A model generated the notes under the pieces. The model saw only the letters and a list, made by a program, of their open reading frames with translations, ran no database searches and was not told the DNA's origin. Positions 35,626 through 46,290 of a DNA stretch of 64,000 bases are shown here, piece by piece. The DNA comes from Bactrocera neohumeralis (taxonomy: Eukaryota; Arthropoda; Insecta; Diptera; Tephritidae), in the NCBI RefSeq assembly GCF_024586455.1, contig NC_065922.1, positions 35,584,089 to 35,648,088 of the forward strand, written 5' to 3'. Within the stretch, counting starts at the first letter, position 1, and each line of letters starts with the position of its first letter. A program made the translations under genes and the position numbers.

Positions 35626-35945
35626 TATACAAACTAAACGGTCCGAATAAAGTTTTTGTAGAGAAAACTTTTACGAAATTTGGCATCGATTACTTTCTAA
35701 ATCAATGCTGCAATCTTCAAAAAAATTATACACATCGGATCACTGTAGCTATTCCTGTTATATAAACTTAAAGATCGGAATCAAGTTCTTGTCTCGAACA
35801 CTTTTTAATTTGAAGAAATATCTTAAAGAAATTTGGCGTGAATTATTTCCAAAGAACAATGGGAATGACAATCTTTATAACATATAGCTGCCGTACAAGG
35901 TGATCAAAATCAAGATAAAAGTCTGTTTTGTACCCTTTTGTTCTA
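35626..35945 (-). repeat. Fragment of the ACTTCGGTTGCACCGAAG repeat family
   Basis: The reverse complement matches the middle of the family: CAGCTATACAAACTAAACGG, GGAAAACTTTT-like and AATCTTCAAAAAAATT blocks in order. It abuts the mariner at its left. Confidence 0.6.
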
Positions 35946-37539
35946 TAAAAAAGAGACTTATGAAGGATATTATAACTTCTCTGCTGACTTGTCTAAGAAT
36001 CAAAATTATTGAATTTTATTCTCGAAAATGCAGAATTTGTCACATAATGTAATCAGTTGCGCATGATAATCGACCATTTAGCAGACAAATGTTAAGTGTC
36101 AACAAATTTCATTTCTTGTAACTCAATCAAATATTTCTATAACTACGGTACTGTAGGCATTCTTTAAAAGTATCCGCTTTGGAATAAAATTTTTTCTTAT
36201 TTTTTATTTATATGATAAATGAACTGCATAATATTGCGAGGTTTAGGTTTTTACCATTTTTTTACAATTTCTCATATTTTCATACCAAGGCCTGTTTGCG
36301 TCAAACGAAAAATTCTACTCAATTTACTTTTATAGTCCCCAATGTGCAGTTAGGAAATGCTACAGTGTTGTTAGGGAAAGTTAAATTTTCCATTTATCAT
36401 ATGTTCTTATTCATATATGTATGTATGTTATGTATATTGAAATTCGCTACCTTTCCACGTCACGTCATGCTTGTGAATAATATCTGCTGGGCTCTGCTTT
36501 GCCCAAAGTATCACTTTACTCGCTTCCGCTTAAAATTTTTTGCTTTCCCAAGCTCATTTTACAGCTATTTTTAGTCAGGACTTATTACGTCATTACAACC
36601 AAATATTTACCTGAAAGAATTGGACGCTTACTGAAAGTGTCGTGTAGTTTATTTATGTTAATTTTACCCAAATGGTTTATATTTCCACATTGTTTTGTAA
36701 TTTGTTTTTAGTTTGAAAATCGAACACAAATTAAATGGAGGTTCGCTGACATATTTCAATATGGGAGGAATTATATTATCATATTATTTTGAAAAGTTTT
36801 CTTAAAAGATGTGTTTTCCTTAATACAGTATTAATTTTGTATATCAAAGCTTAGTGTATGTTGTGGAAATCTATAAAGACTGATTAGGGTATTTCGAAGA
36901 TACATTTAAGATTAGATTTTTTGGGCGTGTGTTGCAAAATATTAATATAAATATTACAATTTCTTTATTTGGACTGTTGGTTATGTTTCCATGAAAAAGG
37001 CTGATCTGAATGAGAAAACGTATTTATAAAAAAACTACCATATTAAGGAAGTAAATCAACGCCTTAAGTTTGTATGCAGTTGAGCTCCGACTTCATAAAA
37101 TATGAACATCCACATTTATGCTTTGAGCACTGAGTGAAACATTTCCAAAATTCTTTCCTCGAGTATATGCTTGCATTATCCGAGCGATATCACTTCAGGT
37201 ATGAGAGGACGAAAACATAGAATGATAAGTGAAGCTGATATCCGGCATATATCGATAAAATACATTTCGGTATGAAAAGCACTCGTTCAAGAGTAAGTTA
37301 GAAGGCTGATCACTTAGCATTTCGTAGGATCATACAGTTATGTACAGTATTTAATAATGCCAAATTTCTATAATTGGATATCGGATATTGGAAAAACAGC
37401 GCTGAACCTATCACAAATTTGCTTAGGTGTCGTATTACTATTTCCGCTTTATCACGTGAAATCCGAGGTAAATTCTTCTTGATCTGGCAAAAGCGAAACA
37501 TTCGAGGAGGAAATGTTGAGAATATTCTATATCATCTTC
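35946..37539. other. AT-rich DNA without a recognised gene
   Basis: The frame at 36212-36574 is hydrophobic and low-complexity, without a family motif. Nothing else is recognised. Confidence 0.5.
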
Positions 37540-37745
37540 TTTCACATAGCTAATGAAACCGACATTCGATAAGATACTCCAACTTACTGCAAGAATCCCG
37601 TTCGAACAGTGCCCAATTAGAACTCCTATAGCTATTGAAAGGCGGACCCTGATGAGAACGAACCTTCAGTAGGTAGTTGACCGACGCTTACTAATTTGTT
37701 CTGAGTGGCCAGTGGTCAGAAAACCTAAAACTGGAGCTAATGAAA
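37540..37745 (-). mobile_element. Short LINE fragment
   Basis: GGCCAGTGGTCAGAAAACCT with AAAACTGGAGCT matches 50920-50945 of the LINE at 50.6 kb, in the same orientation. Confidence 0.45.
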
Positions 37746-38363
37746 AGTCCCCTACAGTGTACTCCCCCTTGCAGGGGAAGCTTTCCGTTCTTAAAGAAAT
37801 TCACTTACAATCAATTCCCGTACTTCGAAACAATGAGAAATAATACAAAGTCGTCTCATTTTTTCATCCACCATATTCTTCAAATCTTTCTCAGTCGCTT
37901 ATTCATTGTCCCAGGCCTGAAGAAACAATATATATTTGGGCAATAGTTTAAAAAAATACACTTATATTTGCATTTATTCAGTACAGAAGAACACAGCAAA
38001 CAATGAAATTCCATAAGCTAACGCAAGGTTGCATCATAAGCACTACAATTCTGTTTGAACAGCTTAAATCCTTATTTACCGAACTGCATGTTACTCATAC
38101 GCCATAGCAGTTTTGGAACCGCACCACTCAGTTATCATAACATAATGGTATTAGTGTGCGCTATAATCTCCCACATAAGCCAGTGAATGCTGCATGCTGC
38201 TATGAACATATGTACATACTCTAATACATGAACATTCTAATACATGTATGACTGTTGGAAGGTTATTGGATTTAGCGACGTTACTTATACGACATGTTGT
38301 ACTATGTGTGAGAGTTATTGGATGGCTGTAAATAGAATTTGGGAAAAATGAAAGAGAACAAAA
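37746..38363. other. No recognised gene
   Basis: A small tandem duplication of CTAATACATGAACATT type lies near 38220-38245. No coding signal is seen. Confidence 0.5.
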
Positions 38364-38915
38364 AAACGTTAACATCGGTGCACCGAGTTTTCATAGGTGC
38401 ATTTCTGTAAGTAAAAACAATGTGTTCAGTTTGTATGGAAGCTATGATATGCTATTTTCGGAGATTATATTATTACCTTAAGCAGTAATCCATGTCAAAT
38501 GCGAAAGTTTTCCATACAAGCATTTGATTCCGATCATTCAATTTGTATGGCAGCTATATGCTATAGTAAGCGATCTGAACAATTTTTTCGGAGATTACAT
38601 TGTTGCCCTAGTAAATAATCTGTGCCAACTGTTGTAAATATACATTGTCAAATGTGAAAGCTTTCCATACAAGAACTTTTTTCCGATCGTTCAGTTTGTA
38701 TGGCAGCTATATGTTATAGTGGTCCGATATTGTCAGTTCCGACAAATAGCAGCTTCTTGAAGATTTTACGTTCGCAAAGTTACAACGGACATGGCTAAAT
38801 CGACTCTGCTCAACGATCAGTATGTTGTCAATTTACATACACACTTTATATTCCATTTCCTTTTGGCATGTTACAAACTTCATGACAATCTTAATATACC
38901 CTGTTCAGGGTATAC
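38364..38915 (+). repeat. Copy of the ACTTCGGTTGCACCGAAG repeat family
   Basis: This runs from AACATCGGTGCACCGAG to TATACCCTGTTCAGGGTATA at the right end. An internal segment containing TGTATGGCAGCTATATG is present twice (near 38550 and 38700), so this copy carries an internal duplication relative to the one at 52.2 kb. It does not encode a protein. Confidence 0.78.
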
Positions 38916-40039
38916 AAATGGTTCATGCTGAAAGTTTAGGAGACTTGAAAAACAATTAGTCACTTATTGACACATTCCACGGATTATTAATTTGCTTAAC
39001 TTGAAAGCTTTCAAATATCAAAATTGAAAATAAAATTTTATTGTTACTATTTGAGTGTTAATAAAATGTAATTGCATATGCCAAAAAAGTAATATGTACT
39101 TTATACTTTTTCTGAACTGTGAAATTTAGTGGGAAAATTACTTTTATAACTTTTCACCTATTTTAATAGAATATATTCCATTTCTTGGCATGCTTGCTAA
39201 ATGTCGGTTTAGCTATGTTTGTGTGGAAAATGCTGCAGAAAGATTTATTATAGGAAACTTTTGAAAATTGGAGTAAAATGCTTATACAACAGAGAGATAC
39301 AAAATATCTGTTAACCACAATTTACTGTCATCTCTGCTAATTCAGTCAAACAATTCTTCGATTTCCACTTTTTGATATGCTACTCAAACTCCAAGCTTGG
39401 TAATTAAATACATTTTTTATTGGATTTGATAAATGAACTGCTCAAAATGACGAGTTTCAGGTTTTCATATTTCTTTATGTACATCTCTTCTTTTAAACCT
39501 AGTATGGTATCGCTTAAAAATTCACACCTACGCAGTCATGTTGACAGCTTGTTTACGTCAATCCAATATGTTCAACAATATATAAATTATAAAGGGCTGC
39601 GGATAAAAAGTGCTTGAAAAATATTAAGCTGGCGTTCGAAGTTACAAAACAATATTTTATTTAAAGATATTTTAACAATAAGTCCTTAACTAATGATAGC
39701 CTAAATAAAAATAATCCTTAAGTATGTAGTTTCAGCTACAGTCAAATATAAGTTGTTTTCGAAGTGTGCGAGAATCAAAGGGATGAACGAATCCTGAACA
39801 TATGCTTTGGACCTACAAACATACATGAACGTTAGAATTACGCTTTCCATCTGATCAATGCTTAAACCACCAGAAAGTTTTACCATATTTGATATCAGTA
39901 CTTTTACTTACACCCGAACAGAAGTATTATCGAGAAATTTCGTCTGATTAAGAATAATTAAGTTTCATTGCGTATTAACAAGACTTTGTACTTGAGATTT
40001 AGGTTATATATAATGTAACGGAAGTAAAGTTTTTTATAT
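38916..40039. other. AT-rich DNA without a recognised gene
   Basis: No coding, RNA or repeat signal that I can name. Confidence 0.55.
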
Positions 40040-40440
40040 TCTGCATAGAGTATATTAAGTTCGCCACAAAGCGGGTAAGCCTTAGAATGAAAAGGCAAAC
40101 ACCCTACAAAATATACACCTAAATGATCAGAATGATGAGCTGAGTCGATTTAACCATGTTCAATCTGTTGGTTTGTCTGTATACACCCGAACTAGACCTT
40201 CAGACTTTGAGATATCGCCCTTTTCTCACAAGAAACTGCTCATTTGTCGGAACTGCCGATACTGGACCACTAAAACATATAACTGCCATAAAAACTGTAC
40301 GATCGAAATAAAGTGTTTGTATGGAAAACTTCTTCATTTGAGGAAATTTGGATGTTTATTTTCTAAGGCAAATCATGCAATCCCCAAAAAAATTTTCAAA
40401 TCAGATCACTATAGTAATTGTATGGCAGCCTTACTCCATG
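40040..40440 (-). repeat. Copy of the ACTTCGGTTGCACCGAAG repeat family
   Basis: In reverse, it keeps GAGTATATTAAGTTCG, GAGCTGAGTCGATTTAACCA, the CTCATTTGTCGGAACTGCCG block and GTATGGAAAACTTCTTC. It ends where the sequence of the R1-like region begins. Confidence 0.72.
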
Positions 40441-40799
40441 GCGCTGAAAAACACAGCGGATCAAATCAATGCGTTTATCAGCGCCAATACTAGGCATTTG
40501 TCAGTACCAATTTGCAGTGTGGAATGGACACGCTAACCAACTTGGTTGAGGCCAATCTAAAACGCACCTTGGGTACAGTACCCGGTTGCAATGCAATTCC
40601 TCATTCAACTGACAAAGTATCATTTCTTCTCGCATTTGGATTTTAACCACAGCCCCCCTTACTTGCCAAGGAGCAAGTCCGCATGAGCAGGTTAGAGCGA
40701 ACTACAAGGGCTCCTTTTCCCATTGGCAACAGAATTAAGTCTCTGGTAAGACCGGTAGGACCTCGTAGCCGTAACTACTACCAGTTGAGTTTTCATATT

Positions 40800-41610
40800 G
40801 TTCTGGACTGATGACTAGGGCGTTGGACCCCATACGCACGCACCATTCACACAATAAACTTACCCTAATACCCACTTAAACGCCTTGGCTTAACAATTCA
40901 CGCTATAATGACCCTAACTCTTTGCCATTCCGACTAGTGGAGATCACACCGCTAACAGCTAATCGTCCATAAGTCCAGATAATCCTCATAGCAGATGCCT
41001 AATATCTGAGTACATCGGGCATTCTGCAATAGTATGCACCCGACACGCGGCCCTTGCAAACCGACTTATCAGTTAGATGCCTCTGATGCAAAAATGTATG
41101 CGGACTGCATTTTGACTTTCGTCACATACTTGATGATGGCCCCGTTCACCCGAACTATCTTTGGTCGAACCGACGACAATCTGCCCTTAAGCAGCATTAT
41201 CACCATTTTTTCCATCGATATGCCCACCGCTACACCTAAACTCCCAGTATTTACAATTTGTAAAAATTGTCCTCCCGCCCGCTTTAACTCAGATGGCGAG
41301 TGATCTTCCACCAGATGTAGAAGGTTGTCCGCATACGCACAACATTCACAGAGGGGTTCGAGATGGCCGAGCAGAAAGTCCATCATAAGATTCCAAATAT
41401 ATGGATCGCAAATGGATTCCTGCGAGTAGCTTGAACCACTCCGATCTCCACTGCATTCATGCCGACTTAAGAGGCCTTTCTGTCCGAAAAGTCGCTCAGC
41501 CAAAGAATAATTACCGGACAGCCAGCGCGTACAATCCTTGCATCACTCGATCCCAGCTTGGGTGAAGTCAACAAATATGCCAAGAAGAAGTGTATAACAG
41601 ATCAAAATCA
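40800..41610 (-). mobile_element. R1-like non-LTR retrotransposon remnant
   Basis: A 145-codon minus-strand frame at 41069-41503 holds the RT palm: SICDPYIWNLMMDFLLGHLEPLCECCAYADN. Here the catalytic YADD reads YADN (AAC at 41324-41326). AVGISMEKMVIMLLKGRLSSVRPKIVRVNG follows, typical of the R1 clade. Beyond 41030 the sequence jumps to the C-terminal end of ORF2, with a CPMYSDI segment and SGVISTSRNG, so the thumb and linker are deleted. It is inactive, 5'-truncated and inserted outside any rDNA visible here. Confidence 0.8.
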
Positions 41611-43210
41611 AGTGATAGTAGGAATTTGTATTTGTGATAAGAGAGATACCAGAAAAAAGTTAACCTTAATTTAGCTCTTAGTTGAAGACCCCTTGCGACT
41701 CTTTTAAGCAATCAAAACAATCTGAACTGAATGCATATGATAACCTCCACAGTTGCTTCCCCAAACCTTAAGTTCACTTCAGCTTCGCACACTTTCAATA
41801 TATTTTCGTTTTATCAGCTACTTTTGATGCCTCTGCACAACAGTTATATGCTGTTGTATGCTGTTTTTATATTCCTCTTGAGCCTGTTGCTTCGCGCGCT
41901 TATCTCCGCTTTATGGCCGATGGCAGCTGCGCTATTGACACAAGCGTTTGCTTAATTGTGTATGACATGGTCACACGCAATTTAAAGTTGAGTCATTTTT
42001 AATGTACTTCCCGCGGCGTTAAACGTTATACGCCAGTAAAACCAACGAAAAAGCAACAGCATTTATCTTATATAACCGCTGTGTGCTTGGCCACCATCGA
42101 TCGTAAATATTGCGGCGAACTTTGAACTGGCCCAGCTGGACATTGCATAAAGCGACCAGCGCACCATTTTCGGCGGCAGCTGCGACGCTTCGGCACACAT
42201 TTACGATATTTACATACACATATTCACAATATGCACACACACATACAAACATTTACTACGTAAACAAGTTGCTGCCCTTCGCATTAAAGCGGAAGCGTGA
42301 GCGTAGCGTATTTGCCGCTGTTTTGAGGGAAAATAACTGCTTTTCATTGCGCTTTTGCTTCCTGCTTTGTTTTTGTGCATTATTTTGTTGTTGCTCATTT
42401 GGTTGACCAGCTGTCTGTTTACTTGTTTTAGTTTTTCACTGTTTTGCTCAAGTTTAATGGCCTTTTGTGCATACCTCTCACATTAAATTGAATATTCTGA
42501 CGCATTCAACGTGTTTGTTGTAGTTGCTGCTATGCGCTACGCAACTTATCTCGCTGATAGAAAGTTTATTTTTCAACATTTGATGTTCGTTCCAGCGGAA
42601 ATATTGCGTTTTCTCTCACGCACTCGCACACTTTCGTGAAATCTAATTTTCTATAGTTCATAGTTTTTTATTGTTTTTTAGTGCAAAAATAGCAGTTTCG
42701 CTATGCAACTTTGTTTAAAAATTCCTTATTTAGCATTATTTATATCTTGTTATGGAGTTTTTGTAGTTTATTTCATTCTTTCAAATTCATTCTTTTATGT
42801 GAGGAAAGTTTTTCCATTTCTCTCAAGTGTAGAAAAAGTTGAAGTTTGTTGCATTTTTGTGATATTTCTTTTATTTTATATTAATGGCGCCTGCAAGCAG
42901 CTTTTGTGTGACGGGCAGGTGAATTGTGAAATACATTCTTGCTTGATTGCTTAAATTAAGTGAGATGAGAGAGTATTGCTTCTCTAACACAGAGATTAAG
43001 ATTCTTCTACTTAGTTTGAATATATGTACATAAGTTTCTTTACTTGTTTTAAAGTGATATACAATAATAATTTTCTTCTTTTTCTAGGTAAGCCATAGAC
43101 ATGTGAATTCAAAATGCATTTATTATTTGGTGAGTCGCAAATAAATATCAAATTTTGTCAAGAAATCTAGCAGCATAGATATAAAAAATAATGTACATAC
43201 ATATGTACAA
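41611..43210. other. Unique-looking non-coding DNA
   Basis: About 41700-42450 is GC-richer, with adenosine-rich CAACAAC-type runs when read on the minus strand. This is a texture common in fly 5' leaders. No exon can be shown. The rest, to 43210, is AT-rich. Confidence 0.45.
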
Positions 43211-43211
43211 A

Positions 43212-44922
43212 CAGTGAGTGCAAAAAGTGTTCACGTATAGTAAAAAATAGTGCGTTGCAGTTGCTCTTTAGAAAAATAAATATGCAAATGAAATTTTTTT
43301 TACGAAAAGTAAATTATATTTTTTGTGCGACCGCCTTTAGCTTTTATAACTGATTTAATACGAACAAGCATAGAGTTAGGTTAGGTTAGATGGCTGATCA
43401 AAGATCGCACGTGGACTATACGTAGTCCTTTGTGATGCCATAGATAATAGAACTCCCGTGTTCGGACTTACAGATCGGCAAAACGTTTGGTGGCCGATAC
43501 AAATGTGCAAATGCGCTTGATATCTACTCCCACCAGTTCGGGAGGATGTCTGAAGGTATGTGCCCCCAAGTGTCTAAGTCTTAACCTCCCGAATGCGGGA
43601 CAGTCAAGAAGGAAGTGCTGGCTAGTTTCTGCCGCATCTTCTTCTAAGCAGCTTTTGCAAGCGGCATCCGGTATGATCCCCAGTCTTACAGCATGAGTGC
43701 CAATAAGGCAATGGTCCGTCAAGAGCCTCACCACTAAAGAGAGGCCAGCCTTACTAGGGCGAAGAGATCGTTAGATCTTCTGTGATCTATCTTGGGCCAG
43801 AATGCTTTTGCGACCGCGCAAGTACCAGTGCTGGCCCAGCGCTGACCAAGCATCCGCGAAGCCCAGCTTTCCAGTAGTAGGACACAAGAGGACACCGGAG
43901 CACCGACCCGTTGCCATTCTACCGATAGTGACTCTAGGGTACCCTTCCTTGCTAGCTCATCAGCTTTGCAATTACCCGCCATGATCCAGATGATCCGGTA
44001 TGCAGTCAAAGCTTGTAAGGATGTCTGAGTGTTCAGAAACACGCTCCTTTAGGAACCCAGATTCCCTGAGCCTAATAGCCACTTTTGCGGCCATACACCT
44101 TCCGGCAATGTCCACGGGCGTTATGTTCAGAAATGCATTAAGTGCCACGGTTGGGGTGGACCTTAATGCACCGCACATGCTGATAAGCGCAGCCCGTTGA
44201 ACGCTTTCGAGTTTCTTAGCAAGTGTGGTCTTCTGTAATAGCATAAGAGTTTAGATTATCTAAAATTTGCAGAGAAAAGCAAACGTGTTTGTTCAACTTG
44301 AGTCCAGAGGTCACCTATGGTTTTTGGTGTTTCTCTTTGAGCAATGAACCGTTTTTTTAACAACCACCTATAAATTTTCAATAGGATTCATATCGGGTGC
44401 TTGAGCTGGCCACTCCATCATCCGAATTCCGTTATTTTCCAACCAAGATTTTGTAATGCGCGCGGTATGTTTAGGGTCATCGTCTTGTATGTATCCTCTA
44501 GAATGCTAATATAGTCCGCAGCCCTCATTATTTCGTTAATTCGACGCAGTTTTCCCACCTTTCCACCACAGAAACAACTCCACACCATAAGTGAACCACC
44601 TCCGAATTTAAGTGTGCGAATCATATTCCTATCCGTGGGACCGCATCGCTTGTCATACCATGTCCAACTGTGTCTATCTGAATTAATACGACATACTGCA
44701 TCACACCAGCTCAGAAAGTGTTCACGTGTGCTAACGGATTTGAACAGTAGTATTTAGTCAAATTTGAATAAACATGGTAATCAACTGAAGTGGGCTTTAA
44801 AAACTAGAATGTCGATGTCATATATCAGCAAAAAATATTTCTTCAAGTGTTGTCATATTTAGATGAAATTCAATAACAAAAAAGTAAAATTTTCATTAAG
44901 TGAACACGTTTTCAACTCACTG
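43212..44922 (-). mobile_element. Tc1-like transposon split by a LINE
   Basis: The ends are inverted repeats: CAGTGAGTGCAAAAAGTG at 43212 on the left, and 44900-44922 on the right with 3 mismatches over about 23 bases. TA follows the right end. Coding is on the minus strand. FGGGSLMVWSCFCGGKVGKL is at 44560-44610, [15 protein letters not shown] near 44500-44550, [14 protein letters not shown] near 44370-44415 (with the third catalytic Asp in a shifted frame), and the C-terminus SMLVRIKSVIKAKGGRTKNII at 43308-43372. The last two parts are separated by the LINE at 43380-44239. Frameshifts make it inactive. Confidence 0.88.
43377..44243 (-). mobile_element. 5'-truncated RNase-H-bearing LINE nested in Tc1
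   Basis: On the minus strand three adjoining frames give the end of the RT-RNase H linker (KLESVQRAALISMCGALRST, ALNAFLNITPVDIAG), the RNase H end (AGNCKADELARKGT near 43935-43985) and a C-terminal cysteine-histidine cluster (CKSCLEEDAAETSQHFLLDC). The 3' end is TAACCTAACCTAAC (plus-strand GTTAGGTTAGGTTA). A target duplication, AGCATAGAGTT on the left (43369-43379) and AGCATAAGAGTT on the right (44240-44251), frames it. Only a few frameshifts separate the frames, so it is one of the younger insertions here. Confidence 0.88.
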
Positions 44923-45224
44923 TATATAAAGGTGGGCCAAAAAGTAAACTAACGTATTCATGGGCTAAAATGAGAAAAAGCAGATAAAAAGTCATCCCTG
45001 TTTGGAAAAGTTGTTTGGCTTATTTTGAAAAAGTGTCGGTGAACATCAACATATTCTATATAAATAATATGTGTGTATGGACACAACTCTTTTTCATTGA
45101 GGCTTTTATATAATAAATAATTTACATGAATTCGTTAGCTAAGAGCTTTAGGCTCACCCTAATATACATATAATTTATATTCATATGCAGCATATACTCT
45201 TATTATATTGTGAAAATATTTGAC
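44923..45224. other. AT-rich spacer
   Basis: No gene or named repeat is recognised. Confidence 0.5.
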
Positions 45225-45495
45225 CTAACAAGTAAGATTGCTTTCTGAGTTATCAGTAAGGCACCTCACATGCCATAACCAATATATAAAGGGTAATGTC
45301 AAACGTATATTTGAAATTCCTGGTGATAGTTATATGGGGGTAGAACAAGTTTTCACCCGATTTTATACAATTTAGGCACAGGTATGCTTCGTTACTAGAA
45401 AAATATGTACACTAAATTTAATTACCATAATTCACATATTGGCCGATATATAGGGTATAAAGTCAGCCAGAAGTTAAAAAAATTTTATTATTATT
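45225..45495 (+). repeat. Interspersed repeat fragment
   Basis: TATTTGAAATTCCTGGTGAT, a TTTTCACCCGATTTTAT block and GGTATAAAGTCAGCCAGAAG belong to the same dispersed group as the stretches at 28.45 and 56.5 kb. Confidence 0.55.
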
Positions 45496-45559
45496 GGGGG
45501 CTAAGAGAAATATTACCTGATTATACTCATCTGAGATCAATGGCTTCTACTTTTGAGTT

Positions 45560-46095
45560 TAATAGGTTTTTCTGACGACGTTGCCATATTTGAGAATTTC
45601 TCGTGAATCTCAACGACACAGCAAGAACTCCTCTCTCAAAAAGTATACAGCAAATGGAGCTAGCATAGCAGTTTTATGTTGATTGAACTAATTATATTTA
45701 GTAGACTGTAAAGGCACTCATAAATTCGCAGCGTTTTTGTTGTAATGGGTACTAATCCTCATTAGGATGGTAAAGATTAGCTAAGTTGTCGTCGACGGCA
45801 TGCAAAGTGGTGGCCAGTATCATGCGGAGACTCTTTGTATGTAGGACATATATTGGATATGTCAGGGTCTATTCTTCATAAGTAGGAGTTTAACCTGCTA
45901 CAGTATCCAGAATGAAGCTGCGCAAGGGTAACTATTGTTTATCGCGGCAACTCGACCTTTTCGTCTGCAATGGGTGGTTGTTTGGCTCCGAGTACGCCAT
46001 TCACTGAAAGGGAGTCGGTGAAGGTGTTGATGGCCCCACTGTGAATGGCAGTTAGTGCTTGGACTCTTAATAATTTTTTAGTTCCAATATGAGCT
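45560..46095 (-). mobile_element. Jockey-like LINE, 3' coding end
   Basis: On the minus strand one frame reads VNGVLGAKQPPI near 45965-46005. After a stop it continues with TLAQLHSGYCSRLNSYL, IDPDISNICPTCKESPHDTGHHFAC near 45800-45885. The CxxC..H..H..C cluster is the usual C-terminal finger of Jockey-clade ORF2. Only this end is present. Confidence 0.78.
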
Positions 46096-46154
46096 TAATC
46101 TTGGGTTGGTTTTGACTTCTGATGTTAGTTAAGTACATTGTAATGTAGTGAATT

Positions 46155-46290
46155 TGAATGTTTGGTATATTTTACTGTTATATGAAGTATGGTTACCATG
46201 GCGACGAGAATAAGATTATGATCTGACAAAGGGGATATTTTAGCTTAAAAGCCTTATAACTCCTAAGCCCCGCGGAATATTTTAGGTCTA
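46155..46290 (+). repeat. Interspersed repeat shared with 8.8 kb
   Basis: TTTTACTGTTATATGAAGTA, GGTTACCATGGCGAC and CCGCGGAATATTTTAGG follow the order seen at 8785-8885. Confidence 0.5.

Noticed and set aside
40173..40536. 106- and 62-codon plus-strand frames
   Set aside because: The first lies within a reversed copy of a dispersed repeat; the second extends past it but shows no recognisable protein signal.
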